Below, piece by piece: positions 23,471 to 33,324 of a stretch of DNA of 37,585 bases (within the stretch, counting starts at the first letter, position 1; every line of letters begins with the position of its first letter). The stretch is taken from positions 1 to 37,585 of the forward strand of contig JAUYKH010000017.1 in assembly GCA_030700065.1 (NCBI GenBank), in the 5' to 3' direction. Position numbers and translations under genes: made by a program. Source of the DNA: a bacterium (lineage in GTDB: Bacteria; Patescibacteriota; Doudnabacteria; UBA920; 2-01-FULL-46-14). The notes below the pieces were generated by a model. That model saw only the letters and a list, made by a program, of their open reading frames with translations. It did no database searches and had not been told where the DNA came from.

Positions 23471-25505
23471 TGTTTAGCAGCTTCGCCGGAATCGCTTTGA
23501 TGATCCGCGAAGGCAGGGTTTTTTTCAGTTCGCCGAATGTCGAGCGCGTCCGCGCGTAGCTTAGATACAAGTACCGCTTCGCCCTTGTGATTCCCACATA
23601 AGCCAGGCGAATCTCCTCGGCAATTTCCGCGGGAGAAAGCAGACTGCGCGAGTGGGGCAACAATCCCTCCTCCAGCCCGACAAAAAATACATTGTCAAAC
23701 TCCAGTCCCTTGGCCGAATGCAGGGTCATGAGCGTCAGTTTGTTTCCCTGATCATCGGCCCGGTCCAAATCAGTCATAAGCGCCACTTCTTCCAAAAAAG
23801 CCGACAACCCCTCCACCCAGGGGCTCCGCTTGTACTTCGCCGCGACATTGAACAGCTCTTCGATGTTTTCCAACCGCGTTTGTCCCTCCTCCCCGAGTTT
23901 CGAAAGACTTTCTTTGTAGCCGGAACGCGACAAAATAAAGTGCAAGAGGTTGACCAAATTTTCCTGTTCGGGAAGATCGTCCGCGTCTATAAAGATGCGG
24001 AAAAATTCTTTTACGCCGCCCAGGGCCCGGGACGTCAGCGGCAAGTCATCCAGATTGTTGAACACCCGTTCATAATTGTATTTGTATTTCGGAAGAACTT
24101 TATTGATCTCGCGAAAGTTCACCTGTCCCACTCCGCGGGCCGGCACGTTGATAATTCTCGACAGACTTACCAGATCGCGCGGATTTTGCACCAATCGCAG
24201 ATAAGATAAAATGTCTTTGATCTCTTTCCGCTCATAAAATTTTATGCCGCCGACGATTTGATAGGGCACCCCGGCCGAAAGCAAAACTTCTTCAAACGGC
24301 CGGCTCTGCGCGTGTGTCCGGTAGAGAATGACAAAATCTTTCAGATTTTTAGGAATTTGGAATTTGGAATTGAGAATAGAGAATCGAGAATGAAGGCGGC
24401 TTCTCTGCCTCATAAACCTATCAAGAATCGGGGTATCCTCTTCATAAATAATTTCCTTTGCATCTTCCTCCATTCTATATTCTCCATTCACTATTCTTTT
24501 AATAACAAATTCCGCCTCATCGACCTCGTCCCGGGCCTCGTAAAGCCCGACCTTTTCGCCAACCCGGTTTTCGGTCCACAATTTCTTCTCGTATCGGGCG
24601 GGGTTTAGCTTGATGACCTCTGACGCAACGTCTAGTATCGGCTGGCTCGACCGGTAATTCTGTTCAAGCTTTATGATCTTAGCCTTCGGATAATCATTTT
24701 GAAAATCCAGGATGTTTTGCATATTCGCGCCGCGGAACCCGTAAATGCTCTGCGCGTCATCGCCAACCACGAACAAATTCTCGTGTCCCGCGGCGAGGCG
24801 ATTGAGCATTACGTACTGGGCGTGGTTTGTGTCCTGATACTCATCGACTAGAATGTATTTGAATCGCTCCTGGTATTTTTTCAATATCCGAGGCTTGGTC
24901 GAAAACAGCTCGCAAGTCAGCTGAAGCAGGTCGTCAAAATCAAGCGCGTTTTGTTCGCGCAAACGTTTTTGGTAAAGGTCGTACACTTTGGTCAATGAAT
25001 TTTCCAGGTATTGATCGAGACCCAAATCCGCGGGTTCAACGAGCCGGTTTTTTGCCTGGCTTATGTAGTAGGCAAAAACTTGCGGGCGAAAGTGCTCCTG
25101 CAGTCCCAGTTCCAAAATAATCTGCTGCAAAACTCGCATCTGATCATCAGTGTCATATATTACAAAATATTTATCATACCCGCGTTTCAAATTTTCAATC
25201 TCGGTCCGCAGCAGTCTCGCGCATACCGAGTGAAATGTACCCATGGTGATCGCTGATTTTTCGCCCAGCCCTTTCTCAATGAGCTTTCGAATCCGTTCTT
25301 TCATCTCGCCGGCCGCCTTATTGGTGAATGTGAGGACCAGCAAATCCTGGGGCGAAAATTTTCTCTCGCTCAAAAGATACACGACCCGGAAGGTCAAAAC
25401 CCGGGTCTTTCCGCTCCCGGCCCCGGCCAAAACCAAAACCGGCCCCAAGCCTGTGGTGACCGCCTCCTTCTGCGCTTCATTTAAACTTGAAAGTAATTGC
25501 GCCAT
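23454..25505 (-). CDS. pcrA: UvrD/PcrA-family superfamily 1 helicase
   Basis: LAGAGSGKTRVLT, VDEYQDTNHAQY, VVGDDAQSIYGFRGA, LMTLHSAKGLEFDNVFFVGLEEG, YVGITRAKRYLYL; start at MAQLLSSLNEAQKEAV (25505). Confidence 0.95.
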   Translation of the reverse strand: MAQLLSSLNEAQKEAVTTGLGPVLVLAGAGSGKTRVLTFRVVYLLSERKFSPQDLLVLTFTNKAAGEMKERIRKLIEKGLGEKSAITMGTFHSVCARLLRTEIENLKRGYDKYFVIYDTDDQMRVLQQIILELGLQEHFRPQVFAYYISQAKNRLVEPADLGLDQYLENSLTKVYDLYQKRLREQNALDFDDLLQLTCELFSTKPRILKKYQERFKYILVDEYQDTNHAQYVMLNRLAAGHENLFVVGDDAQSIYGFRGANMQNILDFQNDYPKAKIIKLEQNYRSSQPILDVASEVIKLNPARYEKKLWTENRVGEKVGLYEARDEVDEAEFVIKRIVNGEYRMEEDAKEIIYEEDTPILDRFMRQRSRLHSRFSILNSKFQIPKNLKDFVILYRTHAQSRPFEEVLLSAGVPYQIVGGIKFYERKEIKDILSYLRLVQNPRDLVSLSRIINVPARGVGQVNFREINKVLPKYKYNYERVFNNLDDLPLTSRALGGVKEFFRIFIDADDLPEQENLVNLLHFILSRSGYKESLSKLGEEGQTRLENIEELFNVAAKYKRSPWVEGLSAFLEEVALMTDLDRADDQGNKLTLMTLHSAKGLEFDNVFFVGLEEGLLPHSRSLLSPAEIAEEIRLAYVGITRAKRYLYLSYARTRSTFGELKKTLPSRIIKAIPAKLLNKISNF
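24352..24497. repeat. In-frame arm-payload-arm insertion in pcrA
   Basis: arms ggaatttggaatttggaattgagaatagagaatcgagaatg and cctccattctatattctccattcac flank ~24 codons; peptide NGEYRMEEDAKEIIYEEDTPILDRFMRQRSRLHSRFSILNSKFQIPKNL. Confidence 0.65.
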
Positions 25506-25705
25506 GAAGTCAAAATACACTGTTTTCACCCAAAATAGAATATGTGGATGCTTAAAGTTGACAATTTTTTCGCTAACGCAAGCCCAGGATGAACTCAAAA
25601 ACGCCCATCAGAGCCGATCTTATCCCCTTGACCCAAAGGCCTTATTAATGGTAAATTAATCTTTGTTACCAATTCTGGTTTTCTACTTTATGATCAGCAC
25701 TGCAA

Positions 25706-26872
25706 ATGGCTAAAATTAGCCACTTTCGCAAGCAAAAATCATTCATCTACCTTTGTTCCCACTTCGGGACCGAGTTCCTTCTCTTCCTGATCCTGGCATC
25801 CGCGGTGGCGACAAATCTCTTCTTAAGAACAAACTCGACGAGAGCCCAAACTCTCAATCGCAGTCTGTTTTTTGTTTATCTCAAAAATAATCCTGAGCGA
25901 AATCAGCCCCTGGTTGACGCGTACGAAAGCGTCAAGCAGAAACCGGAAAAAATCAATCTCGCCTCGCTGTCCGTCGGCCAGAAGGAAGTGCTCGCCGCCA
26001 CATCATCAAACATAAAGTCATTGAGCGGATTACCGGGCCCTCTTCCAACACTGGCCGGCTCGGCCCTCCTCAAACCCAATCCTTCGACCAGCGGCAGCGC
26101 TTTGCCGAAACGGGACATCGAGGTTTATGAAGTCCGCGGGGGAGACACAGTCGCCAGAATCGCGGCGGCCTATGGCGTATCGCAGGAAACGATCCTTTCA
26201 GAAAACAACCTCACCACCCAGGCTTTGATCAAACCCGGCCAGGAATTAAAAATTCTTCCCATGAGCGGTGTGAGCCACAAGATTCAAAAGGGGGAAACCC
26301 TGGGCGGCATCGCCGCCAAATATAACGTGGATCTGGAAACAATATTGGAATACAACGATATCGAAATTCCCGAACATATTCTGCCCGGCGAAGTGATTAT
26401 TATTCCAAACGGAGCAAGGGTAGTGCCGCCCAGCCCGCAGCGGCAGACGTATCTGGCCAGCCTCAGCAAAAACGATTTTCAAAAAATTGATGTTCCGGCA
26501 GGCTACGTCGGCGGCTCGGATCTCATCTGGCCGATGCCGGCCGCCCGGCGATTGAGCCAAAAATTTTGGAGCAGGCACCGCGCGCTCGATATCCCCTGCC
26601 GAGACTGCGCAGTCAACGCTTCTGCAAGCGGAATCGTGGAACTGGCCGGTTGGCAGACAGGCTATGGCTATACTATCGTCATCAATCACGGACAGGGACT
26701 TAAAACCCGCTACGCACACGCCAGCAAACTTTTGGTCGCGGCCGGTCAGTCAGTTTCACAGGGGGAACAAATCATGATTTCCGGAAGCACCGGGCGTTCA
26801 ACCGGTCCCCATCTGCACTTTGAGATAATAAAAAACGGGGTATTGGTTGACCCGCTAACGCTGGTAAGATAA
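25706..26872 (+). CDS. LysM-repeat M23 family metallopeptidase
   Basis: Two LysM motifs (VYEVRGGDTVARIAAAYGVSQETIL; SHKIQKGETLGGIAAKYNVDLETIL), M23 HRALDIPC...GYGYTIVINHGQGLKTRYAH..SGSTGRSTGPHLHFEI. Confidence 0.93.
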   Translation: MAKISHFRKQKSFIYLCSHFGTEFLLFLILASAVATNLFLRTNSTRAQTLNRSLFFVYLKNNPERNQPLVDAYESVKQKPEKINLASLSVGQKEVLAATSSNIKSLSGLPGPLPTLAGSALLKPNPSTSGSALPKRDIEVYEVRGGDTVARIAAAYGVSQETILSENNLTTQALIKPGQELKILPMSGVSHKIQKGETLGGIAAKYNVDLETILEYNDIEIPEHILPGEVIIIPNGARVVPPSPQRQTYLASLSKNDFQKIDVPAGYVGGSDLIWPMPAARRLSQKFWSRHRALDIPCRDCAVNASASGIVELAGWQTGYGYTIVINHGQGLKTRYAHASKLLVAAGQSVSQGEQIMISGSTGRSTGPHLHFEIIKNGVLVDPLTLVR

Positions 26873-28579
26873 TTCCAGGTTCTCGGAGAATACCGGCTCG
26901 CCGGTGAACTCATCGCGGCCCAAAACCTGCACGTCTCTCATAAATGCCGGGTCGGATGAGGTGATGTCAAAACTCAAATTCCGCGCCTCGTGAAACGATC
27001 CGGAAAACGCGAACACCCGGCCGGCTTTCCAGCGCAATACTCCCGGCACGCCGGTGAAGGTAACGTTTCCGGCTTCCGCCGCCGGTGAAATTGAATTTCC
27101 AAAAAATTCGCTGTCCACGCGCAGCATGTAACCTGCAAGTTCCGCATCGACAATGTCATTCACAGTGTTGACGATAGAAAGCGTTACCCGGTAAGTCGTA
27201 AACTTGCCGCGTACGGGCGGATTCTCGCCCCCCACAACAATCACGTCGGCATTTATTGAAACCTGGGTCGCGACCTTGATTTCCTGTCCGTTTCCCGCGA
27301 CGGTCTCCGTCAACTCGTCCGCCGAATACTCAACTCTGGTCCGAAGGACCGGATTTTTTTGCAAGGCCTTCGCCAGTCCGTCCGTAAGGCGTAAAGTAAA
27401 TGCGAAATCTCCGCGGCTGCCAGGCTGCACTACGCCGAGCGAGGGGGAGGTAATCGGGCTCCATACAAGGGTGTTATTTTTTTGTTGCCCTTCTCCTCCC
27501 TCCACCTCCAAAAAATTAATGCCCGGGGATTCAAAAATCACCCGAATTTGGACATTATTCAGACCAAGCTCGCTGATATTCTCATACTCAACGCGATATT
27601 TGAGATTTTCGCCTACCGAAGCCTGTCCCCCCCCCATGTCCTCTTCCAGGTTATGTGTCAAACGAAGCGGGGAAGGACGCATCTGTGTAAAAGCGTAAGC
27701 TCGGCTCGCTCCGATTAAGTCACCTTGGGTATTCGCGACAAAAAGTTCGGCCTGCACAAAACTATCCTGGCCCGGGGCATCGAAATTCTTCCCCGTGATC
27801 GAGATGGTTTGCTTCTCATTGATGCCGATTGTTGCGAACCTCCATTCATTTTTCGATGATTCCAGGGGTGCAGGCACCGCGCTCACGAATTGAAACCCTT
27901 CCGGATACGCGACCTTCAAAACTAGCTGGTCGAACGGCCGGCTGGAAATATTGGCAACCTGTAAATCATAACTTATCGTCTGGCCGGAAATCGTCTGCGG
28001 CGGCGCGGTGATCGTCAAAGACAGCTCGGGGGCCTGCATGATGGTACCCCCTTGGGCTTCAACCACGAATGAGGACCGAAAATTCGCAGGCTCGTAATAA
28101 AGTTTGGCCGTAACTGTCTTGACTTCCTGAATTTCGCCGGATAGCCGGCCGACAATCACCAAATGGTGCTCGCGGCCGGGGTCAAGGTCGGCAAATCTAT
28201 ACTCTCCTACCGCGGATCCCGGAGCTGAAACTGGTTGAGAGACGGTTGAATCAATAAATTCAAATCCTTTCGGGTAAAAAACCTCAAGAACCAGTTTGGT
28301 AGCCTTAGAGTTCGAAAAATTTTCGATATCCACTTCATAAGAAATCTCCGACCCGGAGGATGATATCTCTGGAACGCTTAAATTTAGCTTGACCTCGCCC
28401 GAAAGCTCGGGGGTCAGATCAGAATGCCGAAAAAATAACAGATATGCCAAAAGTCCGGCGGTGGCGACGGCCAAAACTATAAGCGTCGCCCATATCCGCT
28501 TTTGGTGCCTCTTGAAAAAATTTACCGGCTCGGGCGGGGCGCTGCTTTCGGGAGTCTGAAATTCAATATCCTGTCGCAT
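26855..28579 (-). CDS. Membrane-anchored protein with repeated DUF11-like domains
   Basis: N-terminal TM; repeated ISYEVDIENFSNSKATKLVLEVFYPKGFEF / ISYDLQVANISSRPFDQLVLKVAYPEGFQF / LKYRVEYENISELGLNNVQIRVIFE. Confidence 0.8.
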   Translation of the reverse strand: MRQDIEFQTPESSAPPEPVNFFKRHQKRIWATLIVLAVATAGLLAYLLFFRHSDLTPELSGEVKLNLSVPEISSSGSEISYEVDIENFSNSKATKLVLEVFYPKGFEFIDSTVSQPVSAPGSAVGEYRFADLDPGREHHLVIVGRLSGEIQEVKTVTAKLYYEPANFRSSFVVEAQGGTIMQAPELSLTITAPPQTISGQTISYDLQVANISSRPFDQLVLKVAYPEGFQFVSAVPAPLESSKNEWRFATIGINEKQTISITGKNFDAPGQDSFVQAELFVANTQGDLIGASRAYAFTQMRPSPLRLTHNLEEDMGGGQASVGENLKYRVEYENISELGLNNVQIRVIFESPGINFLEVEGGEGQQKNNTLVWSPITSPSLGVVQPGSRGDFAFTLRLTDGLAKALQKNPVLRTRVEYSADELTETVAGNGQEIKVATQVSINADVIVVGGENPPVRGKFTTYRVTLSIVNTVNDIVDAELAGYMLRVDSEFFGNSISPAAEAGNVTFTGVPGVLRWKAGRVFAFSGSFHEARNLSFDITSSDPAFMRDVQVLGRDEFTGEPVFSENLELSYQR

Positions 28580-28594
28580 ATAGACAATCCTAAT

Positions 28595-29320
28595 CTACGA
28601 ATTTAAAGTTTGCAGAAAACGATTTGATTTGATATCCCGCTCCAGAACATATTTCAAGAATCCGTCGATGACGGTTCCGACTGCCGGAAGCAAACGCGAA
28701 ACCGCCCGCCCGGAATTAAGCAGCTTCAGCTCGCGGAGCTCTGCTTCTCCCAAAAATAAATCCGGCTGACCGTATTCGAAACAGCGCCCGCAAAAAATAC
28801 CGCCTTTTTCGGCAATGAAAAGAGCGCGGCCTAAAAAGCGGCTGGAACAGCTCCAGCATTGATCAGTCTCCAGGCGGAACCCGGAAATCCCCAGCAACTC
28901 GAGTTGAAACATGCGGACTTGCAGATTTTCCTCCGCTCCCCGCCCCAAACGTTCCAAAAAGGAAACCAAAGACTCATACGCCCTCGAATTGGTCTGCCCG
29001 TCGGGGGACAAGCGGTACAGCGTCTCAACCCCGACCAAGGCGTAAGCGAATTTTTTCAAATTCTCCCGCAAATAATTATTTATCGCCCGTGGGCGCACGG
29101 AAATTAGAACCGGGAGACCGCCACCGGCGGACCGGCGCGCCGTCTCAAATTCGATCTCGTTCAAGCTTTGCAGAGAACCGGCCAGCTTGCTTAAAATTTT
29201 ATGGGTTCCCCTGGCCATGACCCGCATCTTGCCTGCCTCGCGGGTATAGATGGTCAGAAGCTCGTCAGCCTCATTCACCGGATATTTCTTCAAAATAATT
29301 CCGGTATATTTTTGATACAT
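28595..29320 (-). CDS. recO: DNA repair protein RecO
   Basis: GIILKKYPVNEADELLTIYTREAGKMRVMARG, CWSC...CGRC Zn motif. Confidence 0.92.
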   Translation of the reverse strand: MYQKYTGIILKKYPVNEADELLTIYTREAGKMRVMARGTHKILSKLAGSLQSLNEIEFETARRSAGGGLPVLISVRPRAINNYLRENLKKFAYALVGVETLYRLSPDGQTNSRAYESLVSFLERLGRGAEENLQVRMFQLELLGISGFRLETDQCWSCSSRFLGRALFIAEKGGIFCGRCFEYGQPDLFLGEAELRELKLLNSGRAVSRLLPAVGTVIDGFLKYVLERDIKSNRFLQTLNS

Positions 29321-29321
29321 A

Positions 29322-29352
29322 GTTTAGAATGTAGAATTTGGAATATAGAATC
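29322..29352. repeat. Arm-type repeat between recO and ileS
   Basis: agtttagaatgtagaatttggaatatagaatcc. Confidence 0.55.
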
Positions 29353-29364
29353 CAGGACTTTGTT

Positions 29365-32253
29365 TCAAGATTTCAATGCGATTAAAAGTTCGTCACCATC
29401 AATTTCTATTTGCTTGTTTTTGGAATTTCCCTCCATATTCGATATTCCATATTCGATATTCCTAAGATATACTTTGTTTCTATCAACTTTTGCCATCGCT
29501 TTCTTTATATTAGCAGAATCTGTCTCGTAATATAAGTCCGCCTGCCCTCCGATCTTCAAGCCCGATTCCTTGCGAAACTGGTTGATCTGCCGCTCGAGTT
29601 CCCGAGCCAGGCCCTCAATTTTAAGCTCTGGCGTGATTACTGGATCAATTACCAGCTTATCGCTAAACTTAACCTCTTTTACGTTAACTTCGCTCTTATA
29701 AATTTCAAGTAATGAATCGTCCCTTATTCCTATAACTGAACCTACAAGGGCTAGCGGTTGACGAAGCTTAATTCCCTCTTTGGCCCTTAGCGCATGAACT
29801 TCTTCCACTTCCTTCCTTAGAGCGTCCATTCGTTCCAATAACTCTATTTCTTTTTCGTTTAACTTTTTAGTTTCTGGCCAGTCCACAAGATGCACAGATT
29901 CTTCGCCGGTTAAATTGCGATATATAAGCTCGGAGATATAAGGCATAATTGGCGCAATGATTTTGCCAAGCTCAACGAGCATATGGTGAAGGGTTGAAAA
30001 AAAATCATCGTCTTTTCGGCCTCGGCTTCTGCGTAAATACCAAGTTGAAAGGTCATTCACGAAACGCTCAATTTCCGTGGTCGCCCGTACGGTGTCATAT
30101 TCATCCAACTTTTTACTCACTACACCCGTTAGCCACATTAGTCTGGCCCTAACCCATTGGTCTAATTTATTGGTAGGTGTTCCTTTAGTTTTCGTCTTTG
30201 AATCGTATTGCCATCCTGCCTCATTCGCGTAAGTTACGAAATAGTTATAAACATTCCACAAAATTAATGTCACTTTTCTGTGCACGTTTATCAAATCCCG
30301 CTCGCTGAAATTGAGATTGTCCGCCTGCATAACGACGGAGTTCATCAAATAAAATCGCAATGAATCGACCCCGTATTTTTCTATAACCGTCCAGGGATCG
30401 GGAAAATTTCCTTTGGATTTGCTCATCTTTGATCCGTCTTCGGCCAAAATGGTGCCGGTGGTAACAACGTTTTCAAAAGGAGCGTGCTCGAATAAAACTT
30501 CTGATATCACATGCATAACATAAAACCAAGCGCGCGTCTGCGCGATATACTCGGCCACGAATTGCGCGGGGAACCTCGCCTCGAACACTTTTTTATTTTC
30601 AAAGGGATAATGATATTCGGCAAACGGCATGGAACCGGCCTCTACCCATGAATCAAAAATCTCCGCGATTCGCTTGGCCTCGCCGCCGCATTTATCGCAT
30701 TTCACAATCACTTCGTCAATATAGGGGCGGTGCAGGTCAATTTTGGAATTTGGAATTTGGAATTTGGAATTTGGCGCTTTCTCCAGAAGTTCTTTGATAC
30801 TACCGATGACAATATTATTCTGACAAGATTGACATTTCCAAACTGGTATCGGGTTGCCCCAATATCGGTTTCGGGATATGTTCCAGTCCGGCGCGGCCTC
30901 AACGCTTTTCGCGTAACGGCCAAGTTTCAGATGTTCCGGATGCCAGCTGATCTCTCTTTTATTTGAGGAAAGCAGTTTCTTTTTAATTTTCTGAATATTA
31001 ATAAACCAGGCCGGGATGGCATTGTAATACAACGCGCTCTCACACCGCCAGCAGTGCGGATACGAATGTTTATGCATTTTGCGTTCAAAAAGCAGACTGC
31101 GATTGTCCAAATTTTCCTTTATCACTGCTTCCGCGTCTTTGAAATACTGCCCGCGGACCAATTCTGGGGCCTGCTCATTGAATTTGCCCTTTTCATCAAG
31201 CAACGGAACAACCGGAAGGCCTTCTTTTACCCCCAAATCATAGTCTTCCTCTCCATAAACAACGGCCGTATGCACAATCCCCGTCCCTTCTTCTATATTA
31301 ACGAAATCTGCGGCATACACTCTATAGGACTTCGACGATTTCATCCCGGGAATGTCAAACAACGGCTCGTATTCCAAACTAGTCAGATCTTGCCCTTGAA
31401 ATTTGCTCACTACCTCACCCTTTCCCTCTCCGATTTCGGAGAGGGTTGGGGAGAGGTTACGAGTTTGTTCGGCGACAATATAATACTCCCCGCCTTTTCC
31501 AACCTTCACATACTCAATGTCTTTACCGACGGCCAATGCAACATTTCCCATCAATGTCCATGGCGTCGTGGTCCAAGCAAGAAAATAAGTGTTTGGAAAT
31601 TTTGGATCTTTGATTTTAAATTTTACCGTAACCGCTTCTTCCGTTACATCCTGATAACTATTATCCATCGCGACTTCGAAATTGGACACCGGCGTCTCAC
31701 AGCGGGGACAGTAGAGTAAAACTTTCCGGCCTTCGTAGACCAACCGTTTGTCGTAGATCTGCTTGAACGCCCACCACACCGATTCCATATATTCCCGATC
31801 CATGGTTTTGTAAGAGTTGTCGAATTCTACCCAGCGCGCGATTCGCCTTACGGTTTTTTGCCATTCCGCAACGTATTCCAGAACCTTGCTTCTGCAAGTT
31901 TCGTTGAATTTCTGAATTCCGATTTCTTCAATTTGTTTCTTCCCGGAAATCTTCAAGAGCCGTTCGACAATTTCCTCGATCGGCAGGCCATGGCAATCCC
32001 AACCCCAACGGCGCCGCACATAGCGGCCTTTCATCGTCTGATAACGCGGAATTACATCTTTGATCGTCGAAGCGAGAATATGCCCATAGTGCGGCAGGCC
32101 GGTCGCAAACGGCGGGCCGTCATAAAAAGTAAACGGTTCGCCGTTTTTAGTCTGCTCAAGACTCTTCTCGAAAATTTTGTTGTCTTCCCAAAACTTCAGG
32201 ATTTCATCTTCCAGTTTGGAAAAATTTGGATGTGAATCGACAGCTTTAAACAT
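29365..32253 (-). CDS. ileS: Isoleucyl-tRNA synthetase
   Basis: DGPPFATGLPHYGHILASTIKDVIPRY, GWDCHGLPIE, KMSKSKGNFPDP. Confidence 0.97.
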   Translation of the reverse strand: MFKAVDSHPNFSKLEDEILKFWEDNKIFEKSLEQTKNGEPFTFYDGPPFATGLPHYGHILASTIKDVIPRYQTMKGRYVRRRWGWDCHGLPIEEIVERLLKISGKKQIEEIGIQKFNETCRSKVLEYVAEWQKTVRRIARWVEFDNSYKTMDREYMESVWWAFKQIYDKRLVYEGRKVLLYCPRCETPVSNFEVAMDNSYQDVTEEAVTVKFKIKDPKFPNTYFLAWTTTPWTLMGNVALAVGKDIEYVKVGKGGEYYIVAEQTRNLSPTLSEIGEGKGEVVSKFQGQDLTSLEYEPLFDIPGMKSSKSYRVYAADFVNIEEGTGIVHTAVVYGEEDYDLGVKEGLPVVPLLDEKGKFNEQAPELVRGQYFKDAEAVIKENLDNRSLLFERKMHKHSYPHCWRCESALYYNAIPAWFINIQKIKKKLLSSNKREISWHPEHLKLGRYAKSVEAAPDWNISRNRYWGNPIPVWKCQSCQNNIVIGSIKELLEKAPNSKFQIPNSKIDLHRPYIDEVIVKCDKCGGEAKRIAEIFDSWVEAGSMPFAEYHYPFENKKVFEARFPAQFVAEYIAQTRAWFYVMHVISEVLFEHAPFENVVTTGTILAEDGSKMSKSKGNFPDPWTVIEKYGVDSLRFYLMNSVVMQADNLNFSERDLINVHRKVTLILWNVYNYFVTYANEAGWQYDSKTKTKGTPTNKLDQWVRARLMWLTGVVSKKLDEYDTVRATTEIERFVNDLSTWYLRRSRGRKDDDFFSTLHHMLVELGKIIAPIMPYISELIYRNLTGEESVHLVDWPETKKLNEKEIELLERMDALRKEVEEVHALRAKEGIKLRQPLALVGSVIGIRDDSLLEIYKSEVNVKEVKFSDKLVIDPVITPELKIEGLARELERQINQFRKESGLKIGGQADLYYETDSANIKKAMAKVDRNKVYLRNIEYGISNMEGNSKNKQIEIDGDELLIALKS
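30741..30775. repeat. In-frame tandem insertion in ileS
   Basis: ttttggaatttggaatttggaatttggaatttgg encodes PNSKFQIPNSKI. Confidence 0.75.
31413..31456. repeat. In-frame palindromic insertion in ileS
   Basis: CCCTCTCCGAtttTCGGAGAGGG-type palindrome; encodes LSPTLSEIGEGKGEV. Confidence 0.75.
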
Positions 32254-32293
32254 GGATAAATAATAACAAAAAATACTGGCTATTGCCAGTAGT

Positions 32294-32405
32294 AATTTTC
32301 AATTCTCAATTTACAATTTACAATCAATTTTCAATGATTCAATGAGACATTGGAACATTCAATGAAAATTGAAAATTAGAAATTGAAAATCGTAAATTTT
32401 CAATA
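32294..32405. repeat. A/T-rich inverted-arm repeat ('empty' element)
   Basis: aattttcaattctcaatttacaatttacaatcaattttcaatg attcaatgagacattggaacatt caatgaaaattgaaaattagaaattgaaaatcgtaaatt. Confidence 0.82.
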
Positions 32406-32846
32406 AGGGTCCGCCATCAATTCCAGCCACGCGTCCCAGACCGCCGTAACTCCGGGCGCGTAAAATTCGACTGTCCCGCTGACCGGCTCGGAAATGTCCA
32501 AAACCTCATTGGCGGCAAACGCAAACGAACTTTGAATAGCGCTCCCCATCCCGTCTATGGTCAGATACCATTCAGGCGCTTGCTCTTCCCCAAAAAGCGC
32601 ATTGTTTTCGGTAAACGCTCCTGCCACCGCGGAATGAACGACGGGGCGGGGAGCGCTGCCGGCAAGCCGCCCGATACCATCAGAGGGATTGCCAAAATAA
32701 GGAGACAGCCACGCCATTGCGATAATAACAAAAGAGACCAAGAGAATTAATTTTGCAAATTCTTCCGGCGTCTCAACGACAGGGTCATTAAGAGCCTGCC
32801 AGACAGTCGGTTTTTTTGAGCGGGAACGTTTCGCTCGTCTTGCCAT
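32400..32846 (-). CDS. Hypothetical single-TM protein
   Basis: ATG at 32846 (MARRAKRSRSKKPTVWQ) preferred; ORF-track TTG start at 32888 lies in the leader; TM AKLILLVSFVIIAMAWLSPYF. Confidence 0.7.
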   Translation of the reverse strand: MARRAKRSRSKKPTVWQALNDPVVETPEEFAKLILLVSFVIIAMAWLSPYFGNPSDGIGRLAGSAPRPVVHSAVAGAFTENNALFGEEQAPEWYLTIDGMGSAIQSSFAFAANEVLDISEPVSGTVEFYAPGVTAVWDAWLELMADPY

Positions 32847-32878
32847 AGTATTTGGTTGTATTTTTATTTTCGCTGACT

Positions 32879-32940
32879 TTTGTTTCAACGCGAAACTAAC
32901 TCTTAATATATATTATAGCAAATTTTAACCTCCGTGTCAA
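32879..32940 (-). promoter_or_regulatory. sigma70 promoter plus GAAACAAA leader motif
   Basis: TTGACA (32935-32940)-17-TATAAT (32912-32917)-25-GAAACAAA (32879-32886). Confidence 0.78.
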
Positions 32941-33025
32941 TGATTTTCTCAGCCGAGATGGCACTGAAAAAGGCCTCGGTAGAGATTGGCTCATTGAAAA
33001 TTGTTTGAAAATTGTAAATTGAGAA

Positions 33026-33316
33026 TTATTCAGCGAATGGGTTCTCACGGCCGCGATCCGCGTCCTGAAGCCCGTATTCCCCCACCTGATAGTCTTCGCG
33101 AGTCTTCAGCCATTCGACAGTTTTTTTAAAAACCCCAAGGTTAATTTCAGAAACCGAATGTTTCTTCCCGGCCGGAACATCCGTATTTTTCCAGTTCAAA
33201 TACAAATATTTGTATAACAGCAACCCCTCAAATAAAACAATCACGGCAAAGATAATCCACAAAACTGTGGTAAGTTTCATTCTCGGCATTTTTATTTTCA
33301 GTTTGGGTAGCTTCAT
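33026..33316 (-). CDS. Hypothetical single-TM protein
   Basis: 96-aa ORF, TM TTVLWIIFAVIVLFEGLLLYKYLYL, in pil operon. Confidence 0.7.
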   Translation of the reverse strand: MKLPKLKIKMPRMKLTTVLWIIFAVIVLFEGLLLYKYLYLNWKNTDVPAGKKHSVSEINLGVFKKTVEWLKTREDYQVGEYGLQDADRGRENPFAE

Positions 33317-33324
33317 ATCGCGCT

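Noticed and set aside
29322-29352. Promoter for recO/ileS junction
   Set aside because: A/T-rich appearance is explained by arm-type repeat units; no paired -35/-10 found.
30741-30775. CRISPR-like tandem repeat (ggaattt)n
   Set aside because: Short tandem units without spacers, in frame in ileS; microsatellite-like arm repeat instead.
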